DNA of 64,000 bases from Dickeya undicola (GCF_000784735.1 NZ_JSYG01000019.1:186001-250000), one strand, 5' to 3'. Positions 44,544 to 55,691 are shown, numbered from the stretch's first letter. Numbers and translations: made by a program. Notes: generated by a model from the letters alone, not told the origin.

Positions 44544-45884
44544 ATGACGTCGCAAAGTTCCACCCCGGTTATTACCAGTATGCAGGTGATCCCTGTCGCC
44601 GGGCACGACAGCATGTTGCTGAACCTCAGCGGAGCGCACGCGCCGTACTTCACCCGTAACATCGTGATCCTCCAGGACAACGCGGGTCATACCGGTGTGG
44701 GTGAAATCCCAGGCGGCGAGAAAATCCGCCAGACGTTGGAAGATGCCGCCGCGCTGGTGGTGGGGAAAACACTGGGCGAATACAAAAACGTGATGACCGC
44801 GGTGCGTCATCAGTTCGCCGACCGCGACGCCTCTGGCCGCGGCCTGCAAACGTTCGACCTGCGTACCACCATTCACGTGGTGACGGGGATTGAAGCCGCG
44901 ATGCTGGACCTGCTGGGGCAATTCCTGAACGTGCCGGTAGCGGCATTGCTGGGTGATGGTCAGCAGCGTGACGCGGTGGAGATGCTGGGTTATCTGTTCT
45001 ACATCGGCGATCGCAACAAGACCGACCTGCCGTACCAAAATCAGTCGAATGAAAAATGCGACTGGTATCGTCTGCGTCATGAAGAAGCGCTGACGCCGGA
45101 AACGGTGGTGCGTCTGGCGGAAGCCGCATACGAAAAATACGGCTTTAACGATTTCAAACTGAAAGGCGGTGTGCTGGCCGGTAGCGAAGAGGCTGAGGCG
45201 GTCACCGCGCTGGCTAAACGCTTCCCGCAGGCGCGCATTACGCTGGACCCGAACGGTGCCTGGTCGCTGAACGAGGCGATTGGTCTTGGCAAACAACTGC
45301 GCGGTGTGCTGGCTTACGCTGAAGACCCGTGCGGTGCCGAACAAGGCTTCTCCGGCCGTGAAGTGATGGCGGAATTCCGCCGCGCCACCGGTCTGCCTAC
45401 CGCGACAAACATGATCGCCACCGACTGGCGTCAGATGGGCCACACCATTTCCCTGCAATCGGTGGATATTCCGCTGGCGGATCCGCACTTCTGGACCATG
45501 CAAGGGTCGGTGCGCGTGGCGCAGATGTGCCATGAGTGGGGGCTGACCTGGGGTTCGCATTCCAACAACCATTTCGATATTTCACTGGCGATGTTTACCC
45601 ATGTGGCTGCCGCCGCACCGGGTCGGATTACCGCCATTGATACCCACTGGATCTGGCAGGAAGGCAATCAGCGTTTGACCAAAGAACCGTTACAGATCGT
45701 CGGCGGCATGGTTGAAGTGCCGAAAAAACCGGGTCTGGGTGTCGAACTGGATATGGATCAAGTGATGAAAGCCCATGAGTTGTATAAAAACATGGGACTG
45801 GGCGCGCGTAACGACGCCGTTGGTATGCAGTATCTGGTTCCTGGCTGGACGTTCGATAACAAACGCCCTTGCCTGGTTCGTTAA
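44544..45884 (+). CDS. gudD: Glucarate dehydratase GudD
   Basis: GudD dehydrates D-glucarate (and L-idarate) to 5-keto-4-deoxyglucarate. The 446-residue protein has the length and ends of E. coli GudD ([30 protein letters not shown]). The metal ligands and catalytic residues are all present: [36 protein letters not shown] and DTHW. It is a tandem paralogue of gudX, 15 bases downstream, with stretches of near-identical DNA around the active site. The start follows AGAAGGAAAC. Confidence 0.97.
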   Translation: MTSQSSTPVITSMQVIPVAGHDSMLLNLSGAHAPYFTRNIVILQDNAGHTGVGEIPGGEKIRQTLEDAAALVVGKTLGEYKNVMTAVRHQFADRDASGRGLQTFDLRTTIHVVTGIEAAMLDLLGQFLNVPVAALLGDGQQRDAVEMLGYLFYIGDRNKTDLPYQNQSNEKCDWYRLRHEEALTPETVVRLAEAAYEKYGFNDFKLKGGVLAGSEEAEAVTALAKRFPQARITLDPNGAWSLNEAIGLGKQLRGVLAYAEDPCGAEQGFSGREVMAEFRRATGLPTATNMIATDWRQMGHTISLQSVDIPLADPHFWTMQGSVRVAQMCHEWGLTWGSHSNNHFDISLAMFTHVAAAAPGRITAIDTHWIWQEGNQRLTKEPLQIVGGMVEVPKKPGLGVELDMDQVMKAHELYKNMGLGARNDAVGMQYLVPGWTFDNKRPCLVR

Positions 45885-45954
45885 TCCATCGCTGTTTATT
45901 CATTAAGACGCGCCGTCTCATCCGGGCGGCGCGGTAAGAGAGTAAGGACAAAAC

Positions 45955-46725
45955 ATGAAGACGCCACTGTTACCTAACCAATTTCGCCAGGATTTACATC
46001 AGGGCAAAACCTTGATCGGTTGCTGGTGCGCACTGGGCAATCCCATTTCCACCGAGGTACTGGGGCTGGCGGGATTCGACTGGTTGGTGCTGGACGGCGA
46101 GCACGCGCCGAACGATATCAACACCTTTATCCCGCAACTGATGGCGCTGAAAGGCAGCCACAGCGCGCCGGTGGTGCGTCCACCCTGCAATGAACCGGTG
46201 ATCATCAAGCGCTTGCTGGATATCGGTTTTTATAACTTTCTCATCCCCTTTGTGGAAACCGAAGAGGAAGCCATTCGCGCCGTCGCATCAACCCGTTACC
46301 CGCCAGCGGGGATTCGTGGTGTGTCGGTCGGCCATCGCAGCAACGCTTACGGTACTGAACCGAACTATTTCTCCACCATTAACGACAACATCACCGTGCT
46401 GGTGCAGATCGAAACCCAGGAAGGAGTGGACAACCTGGATGCGATCGCCGCGGTGGATGGCGTTGACGGTATTTTTGTCGGCCCCGGTGACCTGTCGGCC
46501 GCGTTGGGGTATCTGGGGCAACCTAACCACCCCGAAGTGCAGAAAGTGATTCGTCACATCTTCGAACGTGCGGCAGCCCACGGTAAGCCGAGCGGCATTC
46601 TGGCACCGGTGGAAGCGGATGCCCGTCGTTATCTGGAATGGGGCGCGCGTTTTGTCGCGGTAGGCAGCGATTTGGGCGTGTTCCGTGGCGCAACACAGGC
46701 GCTGTGCGACAAATTTAAAAAGTAA
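45955..46725 (+). CDS. garL: 5-keto-4-deoxy-D-glucarate aldolase GarL
   Basis: GarL splits 5-keto-4-deoxyglucarate into pyruvate and tartronate semialdehyde. The 256-residue HpcH/HpaI-family class II aldolase has the same length as E. coli GarL and shows [12 protein letters not shown], the metal-site region [10 protein letters not shown] and [17 protein letters not shown]. It takes the product of GarD and GudD and feeds GarR. The start follows GAGTAAGGACAAAAC. In E. coli garL belongs to garPLRK at another locus; here it follows gudD directly. Confidence 0.97.
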   Translation: MKTPLLPNQFRQDLHQGKTLIGCWCALGNPISTEVLGLAGFDWLVLDGEHAPNDINTFIPQLMALKGSHSAPVVRPPCNEPVIIKRLLDIGFYNFLIPFVETEEEAIRAVASTRYPPAGIRGVSVGHRSNAYGTEPNYFSTINDNITVLVQIETQEGVDNLDAIAAVDGVDGIFVGPGDLSAALGYLGQPNHPEVQKVIRHIFERAAAHGKPSGILAPVEADARRYLEWGARFVAVGSDLGVFRGATQALCDKFKK

Positions 46726-46798
46726 CTTGGATTATCAGGGCCGCATCGGCCGTAAACATATCTGACCATGTCACTGAATGGACAACGAGGTTATCGCA

Positions 46799-47683
46799 AT
46801 GAAAATTGGTTTTATTGGACTGGGTATCATGGGCAAACCGATGAGCAAAAACCTGATCAAAGCGGGTTACTCATTGGTGGTGCTGGACAGAAATAGCGCA
46901 GCGGTCGCCGAGGTTGTTGCGGCGGGGGCCACCTCGGCTGAGACAGCGAAAGCGGTAGCCGAGCAGAGCGATATCGTGATTACCATGTTGCCGAACTCGC
47001 CTCACGTGAAAGACGTTGTGCTGGGTGAAAACGGTGTGATCGAAGGCGCGCGTAAAGGCACGGTGGTAATCGACATGAGTTCCATCGCGCCGTTGGCCAG
47101 CCGTGAAATAGCTGCGGCGCTGGCGGAGAAAGGCGTCGAGATGCTGGATGCGCCGGTCAGCGGCGGCGAGCCAAAAGCGATCGACGGTACGCTGTCGGTG
47201 ATGGTGGGTGGCGACAAGGCGGTATTCGACCGTTGCTATGACATCATGAAGTCGATGGCGGGTTCGGTGGTGCACACCGGCGATATCGGTGCAGGCAACG
47301 TCACCAAGCTGGCAAATCAGGTCATCGTGGCGCTGAATATCGCCGCCATGTCGGAAGCGCTGGTACTGGCGACCAAAGCAGGCGTGAACCCGGACCTGGT
47401 ATATCAGGCGATTCGTGGCGGTCTGGCAGGCAGTACCGTGTTGGATGCCAAAGCGCCGATGGTCATGGATCGCAACTTCAAGCCCGGTTTCCGCATCGAT
47501 CTGCATATCAAAGATCTGGCCAACGCGCTGGATACGTCTCACGGTGTCGGCGCACAACTGCCGCTGACCGCCGCGGTGATGGAAATGATGCAGGCATTGA
47601 AGGCCGATGACCTGGGCAGCGCCGACCACAGCGCGCTGGCTTGTTATTACGAGAAACTGGCGAAAGTGGAAGTTACTCGGTAG
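46799..47683 (+). CDS. garR: Tartronate semialdehyde reductase GarR
   Basis: GarR reduces tartronate semialdehyde to D-glycerate with NAD(P)H. The 294-residue beta-hydroxyacid dehydrogenase has the Rossmann motif GFIGLGIMGKPM, the substrate-binding DAPVSGGEPKA and the catalytic lysine in GNVTKLANQ. ATG 46799 gives the usual MKIGFIG start; ATG 46778 adds seven residues of no homology. Lies between garL and garK. Confidence 0.97.
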   Translation: MKIGFIGLGIMGKPMSKNLIKAGYSLVVLDRNSAAVAEVVAAGATSAETAKAVAEQSDIVITMLPNSPHVKDVVLGENGVIEGARKGTVVIDMSSIAPLASREIAAALAEKGVEMLDAPVSGGEPKAIDGTLSVMVGGDKAVFDRCYDIMKSMAGSVVHTGDIGAGNVTKLANQVIVALNIAAMSEALVLATKAGVNPDLVYQAIRGGLAGSTVLDAKAPMVMDRNFKPGFRIDLHIKDLANALDTSHGVGAQLPLTAAVMEMMQALKADDLGSADHSALACYYEKLAKVEVTR

Positions 47684-47758
47684 TTGACAGGGCGGCGTCG
47701 GCACAACGCGCGGGCCGCCCGGTTGACGGAACATTTTTGACTTGCGCCGGTTCCTGGT

Positions 47759-47918
47759 TGTGTCCCGCAATTGTGCGTGACAGCGGCTGGCGGTCAAATC
47801 GCAACGAGATCGGATGTGAACCGCGTGAGTGGGGAAGCCCAGACACCGGTCTAGCCGTGTGGCATGTTGCGTTTTGGCCTCGGCCCTGCGCCGGCGACGC
47901 GAATAATTGCGGGACACA
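47759..47918. repeat. 160-bp inverted-repeat element between garR and garK
   Basis: The ends are perfect 14-bp inverted repeats, TGTGTCCCGCAATT at 47759-47772 and AATTGCGGGACACA at 47905-47918. Inside, further pairing is visible (GCAAC near 47800 with GTTGC near 47866), so the transcript could fold into a long hairpin. It has no coding potential and is unlike the ERIC-like element upstream of garD at sequence level. It fills most of the 271-base garR-garK gap and ends 36 bases before garK. Confidence 0.8.
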
Positions 47919-47954
47919 GCCTACTGCGCGGGTAGTTGATGACGCGAGTCGTTT

Positions 47955-49097
47955 ATGAAAATAGTTATCGCACCGGATTCTTACAAAGAGAGCTTATCTG
48001 CTCAGGAAGTGGCGACGCAGATTGAGGCCGGTTTTCGGGAGGTGTTCCCCGACGCCAGCTACGTGAAACTGCCGGTCGCCGATGGGGGTGAAGGAACCGT
48101 GGAGGCCATGGTGGCGGCCACCCGCGGTAAAATCGTCAAGGTAAACGTCACCGGTCCGCTGGGCGATGATATCGACGCTTTTTTCGGGCTGTCAGGGGAT
48201 GAAAAAACCGCGTTTATCGAGATGGCGGCTGCCAGCGGATTGGAACGGGTGCCGCCACATCAGCGTAATCCGTTGCTGACCACCAGTTATGGCACCGGCG
48301 AGCTGATTCGCTGCGCGCTGGATCATGGCGTTCGTCACTGTATTATCGGCATCGGCGGCAGCGCAACTAACGACGGCGGTGCCGGGATGATGCAGGCGCT
48401 GGGTGCACAACTGCTGGATGCGGCGAATAAGCCGATTGGGTTTGGCGGTGCAGAGCTGGCGCGACTGACACGTATTGATATTTGTTCGCTGGACCCGCGT
48501 ATCCGGCAATGCCGGTTTGAGGTGGCGTGTGATGTCACCAATCCTCTGACCGGTAAGCAGGGGGCATCGGCGATATTTGGGCCGCAGAAAGGTGCCACCA
48601 GGGCGATGGTGGAGCAGTTGGACCAGGCGTTGCAACACTATGCTTCTGTGATCCGTCACGATCTGGATATCGATGTGGAGCAGGTGCCGGGTGCGGGTGC
48701 TGCCGGTGGTATGGGCGCAGCGTTGCTGGCGTTCTGTGGCGCGGAATTGCGCCGTGGCATTGAGATTGTCACCGAAGCGTTAGGGCTGGACGAACTGGTT
48801 AGGGACGCATCGCTGGTTATTACCGGTGAAGGCCGCATCGACAGCCAGACTATTCACGGCAAAGTGCCGATCGGCGTTGCGTCTGTGGCTAAGCGCTATA
48901 ACAAACCGGTGATCGGTATTGCTGGCAGTCTGACGGCTGATGTGGGCGTGGTGCATGATCATGGGCTTGATGCGGTATTTAGCGTGCTTTACAACATCTG
49001 TTCGCTGGAGGAAGCGTTAGACAACGCCGCCAACAACGTGCGAATGACCGCACGCAATATTGCCGCTACCATCAAACTGTCGCAGGCGATGTCCTGA
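47955..49097 (+). CDS. garK: Glycerate 2-kinase GarK
   Basis: GarK phosphorylates D-glycerate to 2-phosphoglycerate, which enters glycolysis at enolase. The 380-residue protein is a type I glycerate kinase: MKIVIAPDSYKESLSAQEVA at the start, KLPVADGGEGTVEAM, GIGGSATNDGGAGMMQALG and VITGEGRIDSQT. The start has only a poor ribosome binding site (GCGAG), and the inverted-repeat element lies just upstream, so expression relative to garR may be reduced. Last gene of the operon. Confidence 0.95.
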   Translation: MKIVIAPDSYKESLSAQEVATQIEAGFREVFPDASYVKLPVADGGEGTVEAMVAATRGKIVKVNVTGPLGDDIDAFFGLSGDEKTAFIEMAAASGLERVPPHQRNPLLTTSYGTGELIRCALDHGVRHCIIGIGGSATNDGGAGMMQALGAQLLDAANKPIGFGGAELARLTRIDICSLDPRIRQCRFEVACDVTNPLTGKQGASAIFGPQKGATRAMVEQLDQALQHYASVIRHDLDIDVEQVPGAGAAGGMGAALLAFCGAELRRGIEIVTEALGLDELVRDASLVITGEGRIDSQTIHGKVPIGVASVAKRYNKPVIGIAGSLTADVGVVHDHGLDAVFSVLYNICSLEEALDNAANNVRMTARNIAATIKLSQAMS

Positions 49098-49213
49098 ACT
49101 TGTTACCGACAACCATCACGATGGCCGACCAATCGGCAGGCGCTGCCTTTGCGAGCAACCGCCTGCCTGATGGCCTTTTCGGTTTGCCATCGCCGCTGAC
49201 CTTTTACACTGAG

Positions 49214-49264
49214 ATCTGTTTTAGAGGGCGATCCGTTTTAGACGGCGGCCCGTTTTAGACCGCG
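49214..49264 (+). repeat. Three 17-bp tandem repeats at the 3' end of barA
   Basis: ATCTGTTTTAGAGGGCG (49214-49230), ATCCGTTTTAGACGGCG (49231-49247) and GCCCGTTTTAGACCGCG (49248-49264) are head-to-tail copies with two to four differences. The last copy contains the barA stop codon. Read as barA mRNA, each copy supplies a TAA, and because 17 is not a multiple of three these stops fall in all three frames. Confidence 0.85.
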
Positions 49265-52026
49265 GTTTCCAGCCGTTTACGTGCCGCGTTTTCCACATTG
49301 GTCATCTCGTCCATCAACTCCAGCCATTCCGGCTCCAGCTCATCAACCGACAAGCCTTTGCGTAGCGACTGTTCGAGGTAGTGACAGATCTGTTTGAGCC
49401 GAGGTACGCCGCTATAGCTGCAACTGCCGTGCAGTTTGTGAATGATATCGACCAGATTGACTGGTGAGTTGCCCGCCAGCACCGCCTCTACCTGTTGGCG
49501 TACCTCCGGCAGGAAATCCAGCAGCATTGCCAGCAGATCAAGTGCCAGATCTGGTTTACTGGCCGCCTGTCGCAACGCCAAATCCCAGTCCAGCGACAGC
49601 GGAGATTGTGCCGTAACCGCGGCTATTGGCGACGCGGGCGGCTCGCCCGGTGTTTTACAGGCATGGCGCAACAGCGTCTGGCGTAGCATCTGTTCGTCGA
49701 TAGGTTTGGAAAGATAGTCATCCATTCCTGATTGCAGCAGCACTTCGCGCTCACCGCTCATGGTGTGCGCGGTGACCGCCACAATCGGGGTATGCGCGTG
49801 CTGAGGCAACTTACGGATATGTTCGCTGGCCTGCAGGCCGTCCATGCCGGGCATCTGTATATCCATCAGAATGATATCCAGATGGGTGTCCTGGGCACGG
49901 GAGATGGCATCGGCACCGCTTTCGCACAGAATGATGTTTTCTACCTGTTCTTCCAGCAGAGCGCCGATCAGCTTCAGGTTGGCCGGGTTATCGTCCACCG
50001 CCATCACACTGAGCGGTAAACGGTTGAATGATGCTTCCGGTGACGGTAAGGCGCGCACCTCGTCGTGATTATCCTGGCTAAACAGGTTGTTGTCCTGCAG
50101 CAGTGATAACAGCCGTGGTGCGGTGATGGGTTTGCTCAGGCTGGCATGGATGCCGAACGACTTGAGCTGTTCTGCTTCCATTTCTGCCATGCTGGGCAGT
50201 GCCAGAATCACGCAGGAGGCCAGGCGACAGAAGTCACGAATCTGCGGTGTGAAATCCAGCAACGTGTTGCGGTAGTAGATCGGTACGCCGAACAGCAGAA
50301 TATCGAAGGTGCGTTCCGGCAACTGCTCCATCGTCGGGCTGTAACTGACGGTCAGTGGTGTATGTACCAGAATGTCCAGCGTCGCCTGAGCCGCCGCCGG
50401 GTTGGCTTCCACATAGGCCAGATGCTTATTTTGCAAACTGTCAAAGTGATAATCGGGCTCCAGCACGTGCGGGTTCATCTGTAGATTAACGGTACACCAG
50501 AAGGTGGTGCCCTGATTCAGTTTGCTGTGGAAACTGATGTCGCCGCCCATTTCCCGCACCAGTCGCTGGGTAATCACCAGCCCCAGGCCGGTGCCGCCGT
50601 GCTGGCGCGAAATACTGGTATCCGCCTGACGGAACGCCTGGAACAGCTGGGTCTGCTGTGCTTCGGCAATGCCGATGCCGGTATCCTTGATCTGGATTTC
50701 CAGCAGCACCTGCAAACTCTCCTGCCTGCGCTTTTCGATGCGGATATCAATGTTGCCCTGCTCGGTAAACTTGATGGCGTTGCCCAGCAGATTGGTGATG
50801 ATTTGCTGTAAGCGCAGCGGGTCGCCGACGAACTGCTCCGGCACGTCATGCTGAATGTTTAGCGTCAGCTCCAACCCTTTCTCATGGGCGGTATGCGCCA
50901 GCAGCATGATCACTTCATCCAGCGTGTTGTGCAGCGAGAACGGGATATTTTCCAGCACCAGTTTTCCTGCTTCCAGCTTGGAGAAATCCAGTACGTCATT
51001 GATGATATTGAGCAGATTGTTGGCGGAGCGCTCAATGGTTTGCAGGTAATCCTTCTGGGTCGGCGTCAGCTGGGTTTTCAGCGTCTGACGGGTAAAACCG
51101 ATAACGCCATTGAGCGGCGTGCGCAGTTCGTGGGACATGTTAGCCAGGAACTCGGATTTGATGCGCGCCGCTTCCTGCGCCCGCTTTTTAGCCAGATCCA
51201 GCTCGACGTTCTGGATCTCCATCTGTTCCAGCGTTTCACGCAGGTCATAGGTGGCCTGATCGATATTTTGTTGCATCTCTTCGTGATAGGCGGTGAGTGA
51301 CATCGCCATCGAGTTGATGCCATTCTTCAGCATATCCAGTTCGCCCAGCATGTGGCCTTCCACCCGGCTGTCCAACTGGCCGCGACGAATGCGGTCCACC
51401 GTTTCCACCATGTTGCGAATAGGAATGGTGACGTCACGCATCAGCCGATAGGCCAGCAGCATCGCCACGCCCATGCAGAACAGCAATAGCATCGCAGCCA
51501 TAAACATCTCCCGGTATTGCTGCAACCGGATGGTGTTCAAATCCAGCTCGACGGCGACATAGCCCATCGGTGCCTGCCGACTGATTAGCGTACCGGAAGA
51601 GACTTCGCCTTCATTCTCGATAGGCATCTGCAACACCAGGCATTCTTCTTCGTTTTGCAGCCGCATAGCGGTCGGCAACGGATTGCCGGACGGCACCTGC
51701 AACAGCTGGCCGTGAGGATTGTTGGGGTTGCTGGTGACAATAAGCTGGTTGCGGGCGTCGAATACGCTGATGGTGCGCACAATGCCAGAGTGATGGCGAT
51801 GCAGCATATTGACCAGTTGCCGCAACGACTCCGGCTGACGTTGGGTCAGAGCATAGGCGCTGTTGACCGCCAACGGTTGAATGATACTGGCACCAGCGTC
51901 GGCCAACTGTTCCTGCAACTGGTTATAGCGGTGGATGACGAAAAAACTACTGAGCAGCAGACCGATAAGCATGGTCGGTGCCAGAATCAGTATCATCATA
52001 CGTGCGCGCAGACTGTATTTGGTCAT
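49255..52026 (-). CDS. barA: Hybrid sensor histidine kinase BarA
   Basis: BarA phosphorylates UvrY (GacA), which turns on CsrB-type RNAs and through them virulence enzymes, carbon storage and motility; in soft-rot bacteria it is called GacS. The 923-residue protein has membrane segments at about residues 10-32 and 172-195, a periplasmic loop, HAMP, the phosphoacceptor His near residue 302 ([11 protein letters not shown]), ATPase boxes ([24 protein letters not shown]), a receiver with Asp near 720 ([12 protein letters not shown]) and a C-terminal HPt with His near 865 ([13 protein letters not shown]). It diverges from rlmD as in E. coli. Confidence 0.97.
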   Translation of the reverse strand: MTKYSLRARMMILILAPTMLIGLLLSSFFVIHRYNQLQEQLADAGASIIQPLAVNSAYALTQRQPESLRQLVNMLHRHHSGIVRTISVFDARNQLIVTSNPNNPHGQLLQVPSGNPLPTAMRLQNEEECLVLQMPIENEGEVSSGTLISRQAPMGYVAVELDLNTIRLQQYREMFMAAMLLLFCMGVAMLLAYRLMRDVTIPIRNMVETVDRIRRGQLDSRVEGHMLGELDMLKNGINSMAMSLTAYHEEMQQNIDQATYDLRETLEQMEIQNVELDLAKKRAQEAARIKSEFLANMSHELRTPLNGVIGFTRQTLKTQLTPTQKDYLQTIERSANNLLNIINDVLDFSKLEAGKLVLENIPFSLHNTLDEVIMLLAHTAHEKGLELTLNIQHDVPEQFVGDPLRLQQIITNLLGNAIKFTEQGNIDIRIEKRRQESLQVLLEIQIKDTGIGIAEAQQTQLFQAFRQADTSISRQHGGTGLGLVITQRLVREMGGDISFHSKLNQGTTFWCTVNLQMNPHVLEPDYHFDSLQNKHLAYVEANPAAAQATLDILVHTPLTVSYSPTMEQLPERTFDILLFGVPIYYRNTLLDFTPQIRDFCRLASCVILALPSMAEMEAEQLKSFGIHASLSKPITAPRLLSLLQDNNLFSQDNHDEVRALPSPEASFNRLPLSVMAVDDNPANLKLIGALLEEQVENIILCESGADAISRAQDTHLDIILMDIQMPGMDGLQASEHIRKLPQHAHTPIVAVTAHTMSGEREVLLQSGMDDYLSKPIDEQMLRQTLLRHACKTPGEPPASPIAAVTAQSPLSLDWDLALRQAASKPDLALDLLAMLLDFLPEVRQQVEAVLAGNSPVNLVDIIHKLHGSCSYSGVPRLKQICHYLEQSLRKGLSVDELEPEWLELMDEMTNVENAARKRLETAV

Positions 52027-52086
52027 GAGGTTCCAATGTGGGACAATTAAGGCCGACTATTCCATTAAATCAATGACAGCACACTT

Positions 52087-53421
52087 ATGGCGCAATTCTA
52101 CTCTCCAAACCGGCGCGTGACGACCCGGCAAACCCTTACCGTGACGGCGAATGATCTGGATCCATTCGGACAGGGAGTAGCCCGCCATCAGGGAAAAACG
52201 CTGTTCATCCCCGGCGTGCTGCCAGGTGAGCAGGCCGAGGTGCAACTGACGGAAGAAAAACGCCAGTTTGCCCATGCCCGGTTGCGGCGGTTGTTGACCA
52301 CCAGCGAAGAACGCGTCACGCCGCGTTGCCCGCATTTTTCCACTTGCGGTGGTTGCCAACAGCAGCATGTCAGCCAGCCATTGCAGCATCGCAGTAAAGC
52401 GGCTGCGTTGGTACACCTGATGACGCGGGAAACCGGTGCTGTGCCACCGGAGCCGGAGGTCATCGCCGGGTCAGCCTATGCCTACCGCCGCCGTGCGCGC
52501 CTTGCATTATACTATCAGGCGAAATCGCGCCGGTTGTTGATGGGCTATCGACAGGCGGGATCGCACGATTTGGTGGATATCGGCGCTTGTCCGATACTGC
52601 GTCCGGAACTGGAGGCACTGATAGTACCTTTGCGCGACTGTCTCGGGAAGTTGCAGGCCGTCCGGCGGCTTGGGCATGTGGAGCTGGTGCTGGCCGAGCA
52701 GGGGCCGTTGGTGATTTTGCGCCACCTGGATCCGCTACGTGACGCTGACCGCCAGGCGCTGACGGCATTCGCTGCTCAGCATGGCGTAGCGCTGTTTGCC
52801 GCACCGGAAGCGGGTACGCTGGAATGCTTGCACGGTGATATGCCGTCGTATCGTATCGCCGGGTTATCGCTGGCGTTCAGCCCGCGCGATTTTATTCAGG
52901 TCAATGACGACATCAACCAGCGGATGGTGGAGCAGGCGTTAGCCTGGCTCGACCCACAGCCGCAGGACCGGGTGCTCGACCTGTTTTGCGGCATGGGCAA
53001 TTTTACCCTGCCGTTGGCGCAACAGGCTGGTAGCGTGGTCGGGGTCGAAGGTGTGGCGGCGTTAGTGGAAAAAGGGCGGGAAAACGCTCAGCGCAATGGG
53101 CTGACGCAGGTCACATTTTATCATCATGACCTGGAAGAGGACGTCACCCGGCAACCATGGGCGTCGATGGGATTTGATAAGATATTGCTTGATCCTGCCC
53201 GTGCCGGTGCGCCGGGCGTGATGCCGCAGATTGTGAAACTGGCTCCCCGGCGGGTGGTGTATATATCCTGTAATCCCACCACGCTGGCGCGGGACAGCAA
53301 CGTGCTGATGGCTGCCGGTTATCGTCTAGCCCGGCTGACCATGCTGGATATGTTTCCACATACTGGACATCTTGAGTCGATGGCACTGTTTTTGCTTGGT
53401 TCCGATGGCTCGGTAAAGTAG
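52087..53421 (+). CDS. rlmD: 23S rRNA (uracil-1939-C5)-methyltransferase RlmD
   Basis: RlmD methylates U1939 of 23S rRNA with S-adenosylmethionine. The 444-residue protein has an N-terminal TRAM domain, a [4Fe-4S] cluster site (C81, C87, C90 in [10 protein letters not shown] plus the cysteine in ACPIL), the SAM motif [14 protein letters not shown] and the catalytic cysteine in [13 protein letters not shown]. Start and spacing match E. coli. It ends 9 bases before relA. Confidence 0.97.
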   Translation: MAQFYSPNRRVTTRQTLTVTANDLDPFGQGVARHQGKTLFIPGVLPGEQAEVQLTEEKRQFAHARLRRLLTTSEERVTPRCPHFSTCGGCQQQHVSQPLQHRSKAAALVHLMTRETGAVPPEPEVIAGSAYAYRRRARLALYYQAKSRRLLMGYRQAGSHDLVDIGACPILRPELEALIVPLRDCLGKLQAVRRLGHVELVLAEQGPLVILRHLDPLRDADRQALTAFAAQHGVALFAAPEAGTLECLHGDMPSYRIAGLSLAFSPRDFIQVNDDINQRMVEQALAWLDPQPQDRVLDLFCGMGNFTLPLAQQAGSVVGVEGVAALVEKGRENAQRNGLTQVTFYHHDLEEDVTRQPWASMGFDKILLDPARAGAPGVMPQIVKLAPRRVVYISCNPTTLARDSNVLMAAGYRLARLTMLDMFPHTGHLESMALFLLGSDGSVK

Positions 53422-53430
53422 GGAGAAATT

Positions 53431-55668
53431 ATGGTTGCGGTAAGAAGTGCGCATTTGAATACCGAAGGCAAGTTCGTGCCGGACGCGTGGATTGCCTCCC
53501 TGGGTATCGCCAGTAAAACGTCGTGCGAACGCCTGGCCGAAACCTGGCGCTATTGCGAAGAAAAAACGGAAGGTCACCCTGATGCGATGCTGCTGTTGTG
53601 GCGCGGCATTGAGATGGTGGAAATTCTCTCCACGCTGAGTATGGATAACGACAGTATGCGCGCGGCGATGCTGTTCCCGCTGGCGAACGCCAACGTGGTG
53701 GATGAGGAGACACTGAAGGAAACCTTCGGCAAGAATATCGTCAATCTGGTGCATGGCGTGCGCGATATGGATGCGATACGCCAGCTTAAAGCAACCCAGC
53801 ATGACTCGATGGCCTCTGAGCAGGTGGATAATATCCGCCGTATGCTGCTGGCGATGGTGGAAGACTTTCGTTGCGTGGTGATCAAGCTGGCGGAGCGTAT
53901 CGCCCACCTGCGCGAAGTGAAGGATGCACCGGAAGAAGAGCGCGTACTGGCGGCCAAAGAGTGTACCAATATCTACGCGCCGTTGGCTAACCGGTTGGGG
54001 ATCGGCCAGCTTAAGTGGGAACTGGAAGACTTTTGCTTCCGCTACCTGCACCCAGACGAGTACAAACGTATTGCCAAACTGCTGCACGAGCGTCGCATTG
54101 ACCGTGAGCAGTATATCGACGATTTCGTCAAAAACCTGCGTGCGTCCATGACGCAGGAAGGGCTGAAAGCCGAAGTGTATGGCCGTCCCAAGCATATCTA
54201 TAGCATCTGGCGAAAAATGCAGAAAAAGTCGCTGTCGTTCGACGAACTGTTCGACGTGCGCGCCGTGCGTATCGTGGTGGAACGGTTGCAGGACTGCTAC
54301 GCGGCGCTGGGGATTGTGCATACCCACTATCGTCATCTGCCGGATGAGTTCGACGATTATGTCGCCAACCCTAAACCTAACGGTTATCAGTCGATCCACA
54401 CTGTGGTGCTGGGGCCGGGCGGCAAGACGCTGGAAATTCAGATTCGCACCCGGCAGATGCACGAAGACGCGGAGCTGGGTGTCGCCGCACACTGGAAATA
54501 CAAGGAAGGGGCCGCAACCAGCGGGCGTTCCGGTTACGAAGAGCGTATCGCCTGGCTGCGTAAATTGCTGGCCTGGCAGGAAGAAATGGCGGACTCGGAC
54601 GAAATGCTCGACGAAGTGCGCAGCCAGGTGTTCGACGACCGCGTTTATGTGTTTACCCCCAAGGGCGATGTGGTGGATTTGCCGACCGGTTCCACGCCGT
54701 TGGATTTTGCCTATCACATCCACAGCGATATTGGTCACCGTTGTATCGGTGCCAAGGTGGGCGGGCGTATCGTGCCGTTCACCTACCAGTTGCAGATGGG
54801 CGACCAGATCGAGGTCATCACCCAGAAGCAGCCGAACCCGAGCCGTGACTGGCTAAACCCCAATCTGGGGTACATCACCACCAGCCGTGGGCGTTCCAAA
54901 ATCCACAACTGGTTCCGCAAGCAGGACCGGGACAAGAATATCCTGGCGGGCAAACAGATTCTGGAAGACGAACTGGCGCACCTTGGTGTCAGCCTGAAAA
55001 TGGCCGAAAAACTGCTGTTGCCGCGCTACAACATCAATTCGATGGATGAATTGCTGGCTGGCATTGGCGGTGGTGATATCCGCCTTAATCAGTTGGTGAA
55101 CTTCCTACAGTCGAAGGTGAACCAGCCGAGCGCCGAAGAGCAGGATCGTGAAGCGCTGAGACAGTTGACGCAGAAGTCTCAGCAACCGGCCCAGCGCACC
55201 AGTGCCAAAGACAACGGCCGGGTGGTGGTGGAGGGCGTCGGTAACCTGATGCACCACATCGCGCGTTGCTGCCAGCCGATTCCGGGCGACGATATTATCG
55301 GCTTTATCACCCGTGGACGCGGTATCTCCATCCACCGTGCGGACTGTGAACAGCTCGATGACCTGCGCAGTCACGCGCCGGAGCGTATTGTCGAAGCGGT
55401 ATGGGGCGAAAGTTACTCCAGCGGCTATTCGTTGGTGGTACGGGTGACCGCCAACGACCGCAGCGGCTTGTTGCGTGACATCACCACGATTCTGGCTAAC
55501 GAAAAGGTCAATGTGTTGGGGGTTTCAAGCCGTAGCGACGTGAAGCAGCAGCTTGCCACTATCGACATGGATATCGAGATCTACAACTTGCAGGTGCTGG
55601 GCCGGGTACTGGCCAAGCTCAATCAACTGCCGGATGTGATCGACGCTCGGCGCTTGCAGGGCAATTAG
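53431..55668 (+). CDS. relA: GTP pyrophosphokinase RelA
   Basis: RelA makes (p)ppGpp on stalled ribosomes during amino acid starvation. The 745-residue protein has an inactive HD-type region (residues about 50-200, lacking the HD pair, as in all RelA), the synthetase domain with EFDD near residue 305 followed by YVANPKPNGYQSIH, a TGS domain (VYVFTPKGDVVDLPTGSTPLDFAY), a zinc-finger region and a C-terminal ACT domain (VRVTANDRSGLLRDITT). The acidic EFDD motif marks a synthetase-only enzyme. It follows rlmD as in E. coli. No mazEF toxin-antitoxin genes follow it; mazG is next. Confidence 0.97.
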   Translation: MVAVRSAHLNTEGKFVPDAWIASLGIASKTSCERLAETWRYCEEKTEGHPDAMLLLWRGIEMVEILSTLSMDNDSMRAAMLFPLANANVVDEETLKETFGKNIVNLVHGVRDMDAIRQLKATQHDSMASEQVDNIRRMLLAMVEDFRCVVIKLAERIAHLREVKDAPEEERVLAAKECTNIYAPLANRLGIGQLKWELEDFCFRYLHPDEYKRIAKLLHERRIDREQYIDDFVKNLRASMTQEGLKAEVYGRPKHIYSIWRKMQKKSLSFDELFDVRAVRIVVERLQDCYAALGIVHTHYRHLPDEFDDYVANPKPNGYQSIHTVVLGPGGKTLEIQIRTRQMHEDAELGVAAHWKYKEGAATSGRSGYEERIAWLRKLLAWQEEMADSDEMLDEVRSQVFDDRVYVFTPKGDVVDLPTGSTPLDFAYHIHSDIGHRCIGAKVGGRIVPFTYQLQMGDQIEVITQKQPNPSRDWLNPNLGYITTSRGRSKIHNWFRKQDRDKNILAGKQILEDELAHLGVSLKMAEKLLLPRYNINSMDELLAGIGGGDIRLNQLVNFLQSKVNQPSAEEQDREALRQLTQKSQQPAQRTSAKDNGRVVVEGVGNLMHHIARCCQPIPGDDIIGFITRGRGISIHRADCEQLDDLRSHAPERIVEAVWGESYSSGYSLVVRVTANDRSGLLRDITTILANEKVNVLGVSSRSDVKQQLATIDMDIEIYNLQVLGRVLAKLNQLPDVIDARRLQGN

Positions 55669-55691
55669 TTGATACTGTTGTTACTACCTTA

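Noticed and set aside
43167-45884. gudX as a decayed copy of gudD
   Set aside because: All catalytic motifs are intact and the sequence follows E. coli GudX, so it is a maintained paralogue.
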